64,000 nucleotides of DNA from the NCBI GenBank assembly GCA_964389205.1, contig CAYMDH010000002.1:62001-126000 (forward strand), given 5' to 3'. The translations under genes and the position numbers were made by a program. Every line of letters begins with the position of its first letter. The first letter of the stretch is position 1. Below, in pieces: positions 51,845 to 60,775 of the stretch. Source of the DNA: Leptobacterium sp964389205. Lineage in GTDB: Bacteria > Bacteroidota > Bacteroidia > Flavobacteriales > Flavobacteriaceae. The notes under the pieces are model-generated. The model was given only the letters and a program-made list of their open reading frames with translations. It made no database searches and was not told the origin of the DNA.

Positions 51845-51853
51845 TTTAAAATA

Positions 51854-52012
51854 ATAACGTGAGTTTGAAAACTTTTTTTGCCCTAAATCAGTTTTAAACT
51901 TACTTAGTTGAAAGTCCCTAAATAATCACCTATCAACTAAAAAGTTATTGACCATGAACTTGACTTTTATTAAATTTATTTGTCCTTAATTCTTACGTCA
52001 AACTCACGTTAT
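51854..52012. mobile_element. MITE-like element with perfect 15-bp terminal inverted repeats
   Basis: ATAACGTGAGTTTGA at 51854-51868 is exactly complementary to 51998-52012. A smaller inverted pair (TTAGTTGA/TCAACTAA, 51904-51911 and 51933-51940) lies inside. The 159-base element does not code for protein. Its right end supplies the TAA stop codon of the ABC gene at 52009, so the element fixed the C-terminus of that protein. Confidence 0.65.
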
Positions 52013-53697
52013 TTCCCTTTGGGGATTGCTTCTATCAACTTTTTTGTATATTCTTTTTTAGGCTGATTATAAATAGCATCAGCATCTCCTAATTCTTCTA
52101 TTTTACCCTGATTCATAACCAATAATTGATCAGACATAAATTTCACAACAGAAAGATCATGTGAAATAAAAATATAGGTAAAACCAAAATTTTCTTTTAA
52201 CTCATTTAGTAAATTAAGTACGTTTGCTTGAACAGAAATGTCTAAAGCAGAAACAGATTCATCACAAATAATAAGTTTAGGACGCAATCCAATAGTTCTT
52301 GCAATTCCTATACGCTGTCTTTGACCTCCACTAAACTCATGAGGATACCTATAAAAATATGAAGCATCTAAACCAACTTGTGCTAATAATTCTAGTGTTT
52401 TCTCTTTTCTTTCAGTGTCATTTTTATAAAGCCCATGGACTTTCATAGGTTCCATAATAGCTTTGCCAACAGGAATCCTTGGGTTTAATGAAGCATAGGG
52501 GTCTTGAAATATAATTTGTATTTCTTTTCGCAGTTTTCTAACTTCAGAACTATTTAGTTTTGTAATATCTACTCCGTTATAAACAACACTTCCAGCGGTA
52601 GCTTTATCTAATTGTAAAATAGCATTTCCTAAGGTAGATTTACCACAACCGCTCTCACCTACCAATCCTAATGTTTCGCCTTCATAAATTTTAAAACTAA
52701 CATTATCTACAGCCTTGAAAACACTTTTTTTAGAAAACGTTCCAGCACTCGAAATATACTCTTTTTCTACATTAATAATTTCTAGAAGTGGAGTTTGGCT
52801 GTATAATTTTTCATGATGATTTTTTCTGTCTTCAGATGTAACTACATCTTCTTGAAAAGAATCATTCATAAAATCATCAATTACAGGTAATTTTTTTAAT
52901 CTTTTGTCTAAAGGAGGTTTAGATTTTATAAGTGCTTTGGTATAATTATGTGATGGGTTTATAAAAATATCTGATGTCTTTCCTTGCTCAACAATTTCTC
53001 CTTTATACATAACAATCACTCTATCTGCTATTTCAGACACCAAACTCAAATCATGAGATATAAATAAAATACTCATTCCAGTTTCTTGTTGAAGCGATTT
53101 CAATAAAGCAATGATCTCTTTTTGTACAGTAACATCTAAAGCAGTAGTGGGTTCATCTGCGATAAGAATCTTGGGCTTACAAGCTATAGCCATGGCAATC
53201 ATTACACGTTGTTTTTGACCCCCACTAATTTGATGTGGATAACTCGTGAAAATACGCTCTGGATTTGGGAGTTTTACTTTATTTAAAAGTAAAAGCGTCT
53301 CTGCTTTGGCTTCCTTTTTAGAAAGTGATGTATGTTGAAGTAAAATTTCCATAACCTGAAAACCACAATGTAAAGACGGATTTAGAGAACTCATTGGTTC
53401 TTGAAAAATCATACTAATCTCTTTCCCTCTAATGGGTTTAAATTTATCTTCAGACAGCTGTACTAAATCAATATTGTTAAATGAAATAATTCCCGAAGTA
53501 ATTTTAGAAATCTTTTTTGGAAGTAAGCCTAATAAAGCCAAAGACGAAACAGATTTCCCACTACCAGATTCTCCAACAACTCCTAAAATCTCATTTCCTT
53601 TCAAAGAAAAAGAACTGCCTTTAACCACTTCGTTAAATACGGTATCAGATTTAAAAGATATAGAAAGATTTTTTACAGAAAGTAAAGAATTTGACAT
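52009..53697 (-). CDS. Dipeptide/oligopeptide ABC transporter, fused double ATPase
   Basis: 562 residues with two ABC domains in tandem, as in DppD-DppF or YejF type fusions. Domain 1: GESGSGKSV, ISGGQKQRVMIAMA, ILIADEPTTALD. Domain 2 (from about 305): GESGCGKSTL, FSGGQRQRIGIART, LIICDESVSALD. The last codons read AIPKGK and stop at the edge of the MITE-like element. No permease or binding protein gene is adjacent, so the membrane partners are encoded elsewhere. Confidence 0.93.
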   Translation of the reverse strand: MSNSLLSVKNLSISFKSDTVFNEVVKGSSFSLKGNEILGVVGESGSGKSVSSLALLGLLPKKISKITSGIISFNNIDLVQLSEDKFKPIRGKEISMIFQEPMSSLNPSLHCGFQVMEILLQHTSLSKKEAKAETLLLLNKVKLPNPERIFTSYPHQISGGQKQRVMIAMAIACKPKILIADEPTTALDVTVQKEIIALLKSLQQETGMSILFISHDLSLVSEIADRVIVMYKGEIVEQGKTSDIFINPSHNYTKALIKSKPPLDKRLKKLPVIDDFMNDSFQEDVVTSEDRKNHHEKLYSQTPLLEIINVEKEYISSAGTFSKKSVFKAVDNVSFKIYEGETLGLVGESGCGKSTLGNAILQLDKATAGSVVYNGVDITKLNSSEVRKLRKEIQIIFQDPYASLNPRIPVGKAIMEPMKVHGLYKNDTERKEKTLELLAQVGLDASYFYRYPHEFSGGQRQRIGIARTIGLRPKLIICDESVSALDISVQANVLNLLNELKENFGFTYIFISHDLSVVKFMSDQLLVMNQGKIEELGDADAIYNQPKKEYTKKLIEAIPKGK

Positions 53698-53732
53698 GGT
53701 TTAAAGATAGTTATTTCATGATTTTATATAAA

Positions 53733-54887
53733 TTAAATATCACATAATATTTCTGCAGCTTGCTCCAAAGTTTCATTTGTTTTGGCAAAACAAAAACGAA
53801 GTTCTTTATTGTCTTTATCGTTGATATTAAATACAGATATTGGAATAGAAGCGATTTTCTTTTCTTTTGTGAGCCTAGCTGCAAAACCTGTATCTGGTTC
53901 TTCTGTGATTTTAGAGAAATTTAATAACTGAAAATATGTGCCTTTTGAAGCGGTAAAAGTGAACCTAGAATCTTTTAATAATCGCAAAAAATAATCGCGT
54001 TTTTCTTGATAAAAAGCACCTAACCTAAGATAATGTTCGGGGTTTTTAAGATAGGTAGCAAATGCTTGTTGTTTAGGATGATTAATACAAAAAACATCAA
54101 ATTGATGTACTTTCCTATATTCATTCATTAAGTATGGTGGCGCTGCACAATAACCGGTTTTCCAACCCGTATTATGAAAGGTTTTACCAAACGAAGCACA
54201 AATAAAAGCACGTTCAGCCAAGCCTGGGAATCGAGAAGCACTTTGATGTTGTTCTTTGTCAAAAATAATATGTTCATAAACCTCGTCACTCAACAAAATA
54301 ATATTAGTGTCTTTTAATATCTTCTCAAGGGTCAACATATCTTTTTTAGACAATACTGTACCACTAGGATTGTGCGGAGTATTGATAATGATCATTTTGG
54401 TTTTAGGGGATATCTTCTCTGCAACTTCTTTCCAATTAACTGTGAAATCTGAACGAAGTTGTATTAAGATGGGCACTCCTCCTTGAAGTTCAATAGAAGG
54501 TTCATATGAATCGTAAGCAGGTTTTAAAATAATAACTTCATCTCCTATTGAGATAAAAGAAGAAATAATATTAAAAATAGCCTGAGAAGCTCCAGCTGTA
54601 ATTGTTATTTCTGTTTCAGGATGATAAGAACGTTTATGTAGTTTTTCTATTTTTTCTGAAATAACCTCACGTAACTCTAAAACTCCAGGCATGGGAGCAT
54701 ATTGATTATGACCTTCAGCCATGGCCTCAGATACTAAATCACTAAGAGCAGGATCTGAAGGAAAATTTGGAAAACCTTGTGATAAATTAAGAGCATTATG
54801 ACGAGTCGCTAATTGACTCATAATGCTAAAAATATTTGTTTGGATATCGGGAAGCTTCGAATTAAAACGAACAGCGTGATTTGACAT
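53733..54887 (-). CDS. Class I/II aminotransferase, methionine-type
   Basis: 384 residues. The fold-type I PLP enzyme shows NLSQGFPNFPSDPALSDLV near the N-terminus, NTPHNPSGTVLSK (substrate and PLP contact), SDEVYEHIIFD and the PLP Lys in SFGKTFHNTGWKTGY. The similarity is to methionine/kynurenine aminotransferases (YbdL type), which could complete the methionine salvage pathway; that role is inferred from family. Confidence 0.88.
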   Translation of the reverse strand: MSNHAVRFNSKLPDIQTNIFSIMSQLATRHNALNLSQGFPNFPSDPALSDLVSEAMAEGHNQYAPMPGVLELREVISEKIEKLHKRSYHPETEITITAGASQAIFNIISSFISIGDEVIILKPAYDSYEPSIELQGGVPILIQLRSDFTVNWKEVAEKISPKTKMIIINTPHNPSGTVLSKKDMLTLEKILKDTNIILLSDEVYEHIIFDKEQHQSASRFPGLAERAFICASFGKTFHNTGWKTGYCAAPPYLMNEYRKVHQFDVFCINHPKQQAFATYLKNPEHYLRLGAFYQEKRDYFLRLLKDSRFTFTASKGTYFQLLNFSKITEEPDTGFAARLTKEKKIASIPISVFNINDKDNKELRFCFAKTNETLEQAAEILCDI

Positions 54888-55000
54888 TGACTATTATTAC
54901 AATATTAGATGATTATTTGATAAAAATAGATTATTTTTTAGTTTCTTAAAATGATACGTACATTTAAAAATTGTTAAAATAGATTAATACACTTTTTTAG

Positions 55001-56179
55001 ATGAATCAAGATAACTACTGTTTAAGAAAAATAAGAAAGAATATTACATTTTTACTTTTTATTTTTTCGTTTGCTATTCAAGCACAACAATCTTATTATT
55101 TTCCTGAAAAAAATGAAACATGGAAAGAAAAAATTCCTGCTGCATATGCTATAAATAACGGCAAACTCACAGAAGCAGTTACCTATGCAAAAGAGAATGA
55201 ATATTCAGGATCAAAAGATTTAAGACTTGCTATTATTAAGAGCTTTGAAAGAGAGCCGTTCCATAAAATTTTAGGACCCACAGAAAAAAGAGGCGGTCCT
55301 GCTGGAATGATTTTAAAAAACGGATATATAGTAGCCAAATGGGGAGATCTTAAGAAAGTAGATATGACTTTTAGTGTTACCAAAAGTTATTTATCTACTA
55401 TAGCTGGATTAGCAAGTGATGAAAACTTAATTGTCTCTACTAATGATGCTGTTAAAAACTATGTTTGGGATGGTACATTTAATGGAGTACATAACTCTAA
55501 AATAAATTGGGATCATTTACTTACACAATCTTCCGATTGGTCTGGAACTTTATGGGGAGGCCATGATTGGGCAGATAGACCGCCACGAAATGGAGGTATC
55601 GATGATTGGAAGAACAGAAAATTAAATGAACCGGGAACCGTTTTTGAATACAATGATGTACGTGTAAACTTATTGGCATATTCATTATTACAAGTATACA
55701 GAAAGCCAGTACCAGTAGTTCTAAAAGAAAAAATAATGGACCCCATAGGAGCATCTACTACTTGGAGGTGGTTTGGGTATGATAATGCTTGGGTTAATAT
55801 AGATGGTATTAAAATGCAATCAGTTACTGGAGGAGGACATTCAGGAGGAGGACTTTTTATTAATACGGAAGACCATGCGCGTTTTGGATTACTCTTTTTA
55901 AATGATGGGAAATGGAAAAACAACCAATTAATTAGCAAAGAATGGATAGATAAAGCAATCACTCCTTCTAAAGCAAATGTAAATTACGGATATATGTGGT
56001 GGCTTAATAAAAAAGGATCTAGACATTGGGAAGGAGTATCTGAAGATATTTACTATGCTGCTGGTTTTGGAGGTAATTTTATTGTTATTGATAAAGAACA
56101 TGATTTGGTTATTGTCACACGATGGTTAGAACCTTCTAAAATTGGGGAGTTTGTTAAGAAAGTGATGGATGCATTATAA
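55001..56179 (+). CDS. Exported serine hydrolase, beta-lactamase family
   Basis: 392 residues. A signal peptide (about 15-30, FLLFIFSFAIQAQ) precedes a class C-type beta-lactamase/penicillin-recognition fold. The SxxK motif is FSVTKSYLST with the nucleophile Ser, the second motif is EYNDVRVN (YxN type), and a GGGHSGGGL loop is present. Many such proteins are esterases or D-aminopeptidases in place of true beta-lactamases. It is 6 bases before the DUF4212 gene and perhaps co-transcribed. Confidence 0.85.
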   Translation: MNQDNYCLRKIRKNITFLLFIFSFAIQAQQSYYFPEKNETWKEKIPAAYAINNGKLTEAVTYAKENEYSGSKDLRLAIIKSFEREPFHKILGPTEKRGGPAGMILKNGYIVAKWGDLKKVDMTFSVTKSYLSTIAGLASDENLIVSTNDAVKNYVWDGTFNGVHNSKINWDHLLTQSSDWSGTLWGGHDWADRPPRNGGIDDWKNRKLNEPGTVFEYNDVRVNLLAYSLLQVYRKPVPVVLKEKIMDPIGASTTWRWFGYDNAWVNIDGIKMQSVTGGGHSGGGLFINTEDHARFGLLFLNDGKWKNNQLISKEWIDKAITPSKANVNYGYMWWLNKKGSRHWEGVSEDIYYAAGFGGNFIVIDKEHDLVIVTRWLEPSKIGEFVKKVMDAL

Positions 56180-56185
56180 CAAAAA

Positions 56186-56440
56186 ATGAATAAAAGCAAG
56201 AACAAGGCATATTGGAAAACAAATTTAAAATACCTAGCAATTTTATTGAGTATTTGGTTTTTAGTATCCTATGGTTTTGGAATTCTCTTAGTTGATGAAT
56301 TAAACACAATACGTATTGGAGGTTTTAAGTTAGGTTTTTGGTTTGCGCAACAAGGATCTATTTATGTATTTGTTATTTTAATCTTTGTGTATGTTAGATT
56401 GATGAATCGCCTCGATAAAAAATACGATGTAGACGAATAA
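56186..56440 (+). CDS. DUF4212 small membrane subunit of a sodium/solute symporter
   Basis: 84 residues with two membrane segments (about 15-36 and 48-68), matching the DUF4212 family. It precedes the large symporter by 14 bases, which is the fixed arrangement of the two-part VC_2705-type sodium:solute symporters. Confidence 0.85.
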   Translation: MNKSKNKAYWKTNLKYLAILLSIWFLVSYGFGILLVDELNTIRIGGFKLGFWFAQQGSIYVFVILIFVYVRLMNRLDKKYDVDE

Positions 56441-56454
56441 ATATTTCCTTTCCT

Positions 56455-58152
56455 ATGGATGTACAAACATGGACTTATATTCTTGTAGCAATCACCTTTT
56501 TATTATATATAGGAATTGCAATTTGGTCTCGTGCATCTTCTACAAAAGATTTTTATGTAGCCGGAGGAGGGGTATCTCCTTTAGCAAACGGAATGGCTAC
56601 TGCTGCAGATTGGATGTCTGCAGCTTCTTTTATTTCTATGGCTGGTATTATTTCTTTTGCAGGCTATGATGGTTCTGTATACTTAATGGGTTGGACCGGA
56701 GGTTATGTACTTTTAGCTTTATTGCTTGCACCTTATTTAAGAAAGTTCGGAAAATTTACAGTTCCAGATTTTATCGGGGATCGTTATTATTCTAATGTAG
56801 CGCGTTTTGTTGCTGTAATTTGTGCTTTATTTGTTTCCTTTACTTATGTAGCTGGTCAGATGCGTGGCGTAGGTGTCGTTTTTTCTCGCTTTTTAGAAGT
56901 AGATGTAAATACTGGAGTAATCATTGGGATGGTAATTGTATTGTTTTATGCTGTTTTAGGAGGTATGAAAGGCATTACCTATACACAAGTAGCACAATAT
57001 TGCGTATTAATTTTTGCGTTTATGGTACCTGCTATCTTTATTTCAATTCAAATGGTTGGAAATCCAATACCTCAATTAGGACTGGGTGGTACCGTAGATA
57101 ATGGAATGTATCTTTTAGATAAATTAGATGATTTACATAAAGAATTGGGTTTTCATGAATATACCTCAGGAAGCAAATCTACTATAGATGTATTTTTTAT
57201 TACGGCTGCATTGATGTTAGGAACTGCAGGATTACCTCATGTAATTGTTCGTTTTTTTACAGTTCCTAAAGTAAAAGATGCACGAAAATCTGCTTTATAT
57301 GCACTTGCTTTTATAGCTATTTTATATACAACTGCACCAGCTATAGCTGTGTTTGCTAGAACCAACCTTATAGAAACAGTACGAGACAAAGAATATAAAG
57401 AAATGCCAGCCTGGTTTAAAAAGTGGGAAACAACAGGCCTATTAACTTACGAAGATAAAAATGGAGATGGTAAGATACAATATGTTGCAGATGGAGCAAA
57501 AAATGAATTAGTAATTGATCGCGATATTATGGTATTAGCGAACCCTGAGATTGCGCGTTTGCCTAACTGGGTCATTGCACTAGTGGCAGCGGGTGGCTTG
57601 GCTGCAGCATTATCTACAGCTGCTGGCCTGTTATTAGTTATTTCTGCCTCTATCTCGCATGATTTATTAAAAAAGATGATACTCCCCGAAATTTCTGAAA
57701 AAGGAGAGTTATGGGCTGCTAGAGGAGCTGCTTTGGTAGCTGTATGTATAGCCGGCTATTTTGGTATTAACCCTCCTGGTTTTGTAGCTTCGGTAGTAGC
57801 GCTTGCTTTTGGTTTGGCCGCAGCATCTTTTTTTCCAGCAATTGTAATGGGAATCTTCTCGAAAAGAATGAATAAAGAAGGAGCAGTAACAGGAATGATA
57901 ATAGGCTTATTAATTACATTATATTATATAGCAAGATTTAAATTACATTGGATTGGAGACGAAGCGAGTAGTGGTAAAAAAGATTGGTGGTTTGGGATAT
58001 CTCCAGAGGGTTTTGGTACCGTTGGCATGCTTCTTAATTTTTTAATAGCAATAGTAGTTTCTAGATTTACTTCTCAACCCCCAGAAGAAGTAGTTGCAAT
58101 AGTTGAAGATATTAGAATTCCTAAAGGAGCAAAAGAAGGAATTCAGCATTAA
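56455..58152 (+). CDS. Sodium:solute symporter (acetate/lactate-type large subunit)
   Basis: 565 residues with about thirteen membrane segments of the SSS family. Family blocks include ADWMSAASFISMAGIISFAG, YVAGQMRGVGVVFSRFL, LGTAGLPHVIVRFFTV and ALSTAAGLLLVISASISHDL. An extra cytoplasmic segment at about 320-350 (YEDKNGDGKIQYVADG) contains a DxDxD-like calcium-binding pattern. It most resembles ActP-like carboxylate transporters, but substrate is not certain. Confidence 0.9.
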   Translation: MDVQTWTYILVAITFLLYIGIAIWSRASSTKDFYVAGGGVSPLANGMATAADWMSAASFISMAGIISFAGYDGSVYLMGWTGGYVLLALLLAPYLRKFGKFTVPDFIGDRYYSNVARFVAVICALFVSFTYVAGQMRGVGVVFSRFLEVDVNTGVIIGMVIVLFYAVLGGMKGITYTQVAQYCVLIFAFMVPAIFISIQMVGNPIPQLGLGGTVDNGMYLLDKLDDLHKELGFHEYTSGSKSTIDVFFITAALMLGTAGLPHVIVRFFTVPKVKDARKSALYALAFIAILYTTAPAIAVFARTNLIETVRDKEYKEMPAWFKKWETTGLLTYEDKNGDGKIQYVADGAKNELVIDRDIMVLANPEIARLPNWVIALVAAGGLAAALSTAAGLLLVISASISHDLLKKMILPEISEKGELWAARGAALVAVCIAGYFGINPPGFVASVVALAFGLAAASFFPAIVMGIFSKRMNKEGAVTGMIIGLLITLYYIARFKLHWIGDEASSGKKDWWFGISPEGFGTVGMLLNFLIAIVVSRFTSQPPEEVVAIVEDIRIPKGAKEGIQH

Positions 58153-58155
58153 TTA

Positions 58156-58479
58156 TTATTTAGGCTCTAGAGATAACACATATTTATAACTCTCATTCAA
58201 ATAATAAGAAAGCAATTCCATATTGTCATACATACTTTCAGAAATTAAAACATAACCTCTCATAACTGCCCCGTAAGATTTGTAGAGCGTTGTATTATGT
58301 TTTTTTATAAATTTTTCCTGTGCTTCTTTCGAAAATCGAAAGCCAATTTCCCCTGCCTTATTAAATAGTGTAAACATATGCCCATTTGCTGAAGTATATG
58401 GCATCGTTTTCCCCTTTCTTTTAAAGTTTGAATTGGTAGCGATTATTTTATCGTAAAAAGCTAACTTTTCTTCCCACAT
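58156..58479 (-). CDS. TfoX/Sxy N-terminal-like small protein
   Basis: 107 residues resembling the TfoX N-terminal domain, with MFTLFNKAGEIGFRFSKE and YVLISESMYDNMELLSYYL. In Gammaproteobacteria TfoX controls competence, but in Bacteroidota the function is unknown. It is followed by a frameshifted gene and is convergent with the symporter gene. Confidence 0.75.
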   Translation of the reverse strand: MWEEKLAFYDKIIATNSNFKRKGKTMPYTSANGHMFTLFNKAGEIGFRFSKEAQEKFIKKHNTTLYKSYGAVMRGYVLISESMYDNMELLSYYLNESYKYVLSLEPK

Positions 58480-58486
58480 AAATATT

Positions 58487-58920
58487 TTATTTATAATTTT
58501 CTGCGAAATCTTTAAAATTGTGCATCCACTTTTCGGCAGGCTTTCTATACATGCTAGGGAAGAGAAGAGCGATAATTTTTGGTAGAAACCAATTTATACG
58601 TGTATACACTACTTCAGTTTCGTAACGAGTTGTAGAATCATCTAATGCGGTAAAAGTGCATTTCATAGTATTATCCATATGCTTATGATGGTAAAATGCT
58701 TCAAAAGTATCAGGGAGTTTATTAGAAATGATGGTTTCTGTTAATTCCATCTCTTGTTTTCCATGTTTGTAATACATCTTAGAAATAGTCCCTTCTTTAC
58801 TTGCCACTCCTTCTATAAGCTCTTTCCTATCAAATCCTTCTTAAGGTTTTTAGGGTCTGCAAAAAGCATGGTAACTACACTTATGGATTGTTTGATATCT
58901 ATAGATCCTTTAAACTTCAT
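58487..58920 (-). pseudogene. SRPBCC family protein, disrupted by an internal deletion and frameshift
   Basis: The intact start at 58920 reads MKFKGSIDIKQSISVVTMLF and FADPKNLKK, then reaches a stop. The remaining part continues in another frame as GFDRKELIEGVASKEGTISK and is open to 58487 with the normal C-terminal half (YYHHKHMDNTMKCTFTALDD). The residues expected between NLK and GF are missing and two bases remain, so a small deletion removed the frame around 58840-58850. The family are small lipid/ligand-binding START-like domains. Confidence 0.8.
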
Positions 58921-59024
58921 TATATTTTTATTTTATAAAAGATTGTACTAAAACAAAGTTGAATTAAAAAAATAAAAGCACTGTTAACTTTTATCGGGAA
59001 CTCTTGTAATTAATTATCTAACCT

Positions 59025-59908
59025 TCATATACCAACGCTATCTATTTTTGCAAAAACAGAAAGAATGATACGAACAGCATTTTTGTAGAATTTGGGTGTA
59101 ATATTTTTAAAATCATCTGATGGGTGATGATATCCAGGATGATCTTCATCTCCAAAATATAAGAAAGGTATTTTAGCTCGATGAAAGGGGTCGTGATCTG
59201 AAGCATAGGTCCAATCTTGTTTTCCATCGGTTCCGTCATGTCCTATTAAAATTTTTGTTGAGGTAGGGTTTTTAAATTTCGTAATGATAGCTTTTAAACC
59301 TTCGTTGTATCGCGTTCCTACCACATACAATTCATCTTTGACGCTACGACTAATCATGTCCATATTGATATTGGTTACAATATCAGTATCTTTCATTTTT
59401 CCAACAAAATACTTAGCACCTTCCAGACCAAGTTCTTCAGCATCAAAAGCAGCTAAAATTACTGTGTGCCTTGGAGGGTTTTATGTAAATATTCTGCAAA
59501 ACTAAATAAGGCTGAAATTCCAGAGACATCATCATCTGCTCCGTTGTATATTTTTCCTTTTTGAATGCCTAAATGATCATAATGGGCACTTACTACTATA
59601 TATTTATCGGGGCAATCTATCCCTTTAAATTGAACGAGAACATTAACCCCATTGTATTGTTTTCCTCCTGTTTTAAAAGCAAAAGGATGTTCATAATTGC
59701 TTCCAAAAGCAGGAGCATTCAATTTTTTAAATTCTTTAATAAGATACTTGCGAGCCATTGCATTTCCTTTTTCACCGGTTCTTCTTCCTTGAAAAGTATC
59801 TGAAGAAAGTGTTTTTAGCCGTTCTAAGAGCTCAGCTTCGTTAAAAGATTGTGCAGTTACAAACGTTATAAATAGAGATAGTATAGAGAGAAGAATGTAC
59901 TTTTTCAT
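59025..59908 (-). pseudogene. M28 zinc aminopeptidase, single-base frameshift
   Basis: The N-terminal half (59908-59459) has a signal peptide, SAHYDHLG, NGADDDVSG and then an early stop after LHKTLQGTQ. The C-terminal half continues in a different frame from about 59480: HTVILAAFDAEELGLEG, NMDMIS and YHHPSDDF. All zinc ligands and the catalytic Glu are present. Adding one A to the four-A run at 59479-59482 restores HKNPPRHTVIL. The cause is either a true loss or an assembly error in that run. Confidence 0.85.
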
Positions 59909-59946
59909 AGGTTTAAAAAATAGGATACTAACTTTCTGACATAAAA

Positions 59947-59978
59947 AATCCCAAACTATAATTGTATAATTTGGGATT
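59947..59978 (-). terminator. Terminator after sdhB
   Basis: Arms 59947-59960 and 59965-59978 pair over 14 positions with one mismatch (AATCCCAAACTATA type), loop ATTG; on the minus strand the T-run follows. It closes the sdhCAB operon. Confidence 0.8.
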
Positions 59979-60021
59979 CAATCTTATATAGACTCTTCGT
60001 TTTATAACGAGAGATTCAATA

Positions 60022-60765
60022 TTATTTTACACTGGCTTTTAGATATTCTCGATTCATACGTGCAATATTTTCAAGAGAAATTCCTTTAGGGCATTCTATT
60101 TCACAAGCTCCTGTATTTGTACAATTTCCAAAACCTTCTAAATCCATTTGGGCTACCATGTTTGTAACACGGTCAGTTGCTTCAACTTGCCCTTGTGGTA
60201 GTAAAGCATATTGAGAAACTTTAGCACCAACAAATAACATGGCGCTTGAATTTTTACAAGTAGCTACGCAAGCCCCACAACCAATGCAGGTAGCAGCATC
60301 CATTGCTTCATCTGCTGCATGCTTAGAAATAGGTGTAGCATTTGCATCTTGCGTATTTCCAGAGGTATTCACAGAAATATAACCCCCAGCATGTTGAATA
60401 CGATCAAAAGAGGAACGATCTACAACCAAATCTTTTATTACTGGAAATGCAGCAGCTCTAAAGGGTTCAATAGTAATGGTATCTCCATCTTTAAACATAC
60501 GCATATGTAATTGACAGGTAGTTACTCCTCTGTCTGGACCATGTGCTTCTCCGTTAATATACATGGAGCACATACCACAAATACCCTCACGACAATCGTG
60601 ATCAAAAGCTACAGGTTCTTCTCCTGTATTTATCAACTGTTCATTTAAAACATCCATCATTTCTAAAAAAGACATATGCTCTGAAATATCAGTCACCTTA
60701 TAATCAACCATTCGACCCTTAGTACTAGCGTCTTTTTGTCTCCAAATTTTTAATGTAAGATTCAT
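60022..60765 (-). CDS. sdhB: Succinate dehydrogenase/fumarate reductase iron-sulfur subunit
   Basis: 247 residues. The 2Fe-2S domain has CREGICGMCSMYIN with a later TTCQLHM, and the C-terminal domain holds CIGCGACVATCKNSS (4Fe-4S) and CTNTGACEIECPKGI (3Fe-4S type ligands plus one). It passes electrons from the flavoprotein to the membrane quinone site. It is the last gene of sdhCAB. Confidence 0.97.
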   Translation of the reverse strand: MNLTLKIWRQKDASTKGRMVDYKVTDISEHMSFLEMMDVLNEQLINTGEEPVAFDHDCREGICGMCSMYINGEAHGPDRGVTTCQLHMRMFKDGDTITIEPFRAAAFPVIKDLVVDRSSFDRIQHAGGYISVNTSGNTQDANATPISKHAADEAMDAATCIGCGACVATCKNSSAMLFVGAKVSQYALLPQGQVEATDRVTNMVAQMDLEGFGNCTNTGACEIECPKGISLENIARMNREYLKASVK

Positions 60766-60775
60766 AATGCCTTTA

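Noticed and set aside
55001..56179. Beta-lactamase antibiotic resistance call
   Set aside because: SxxK and YxN-like motifs are present, but the family includes many esterases and peptidases and no resistance context is visible.
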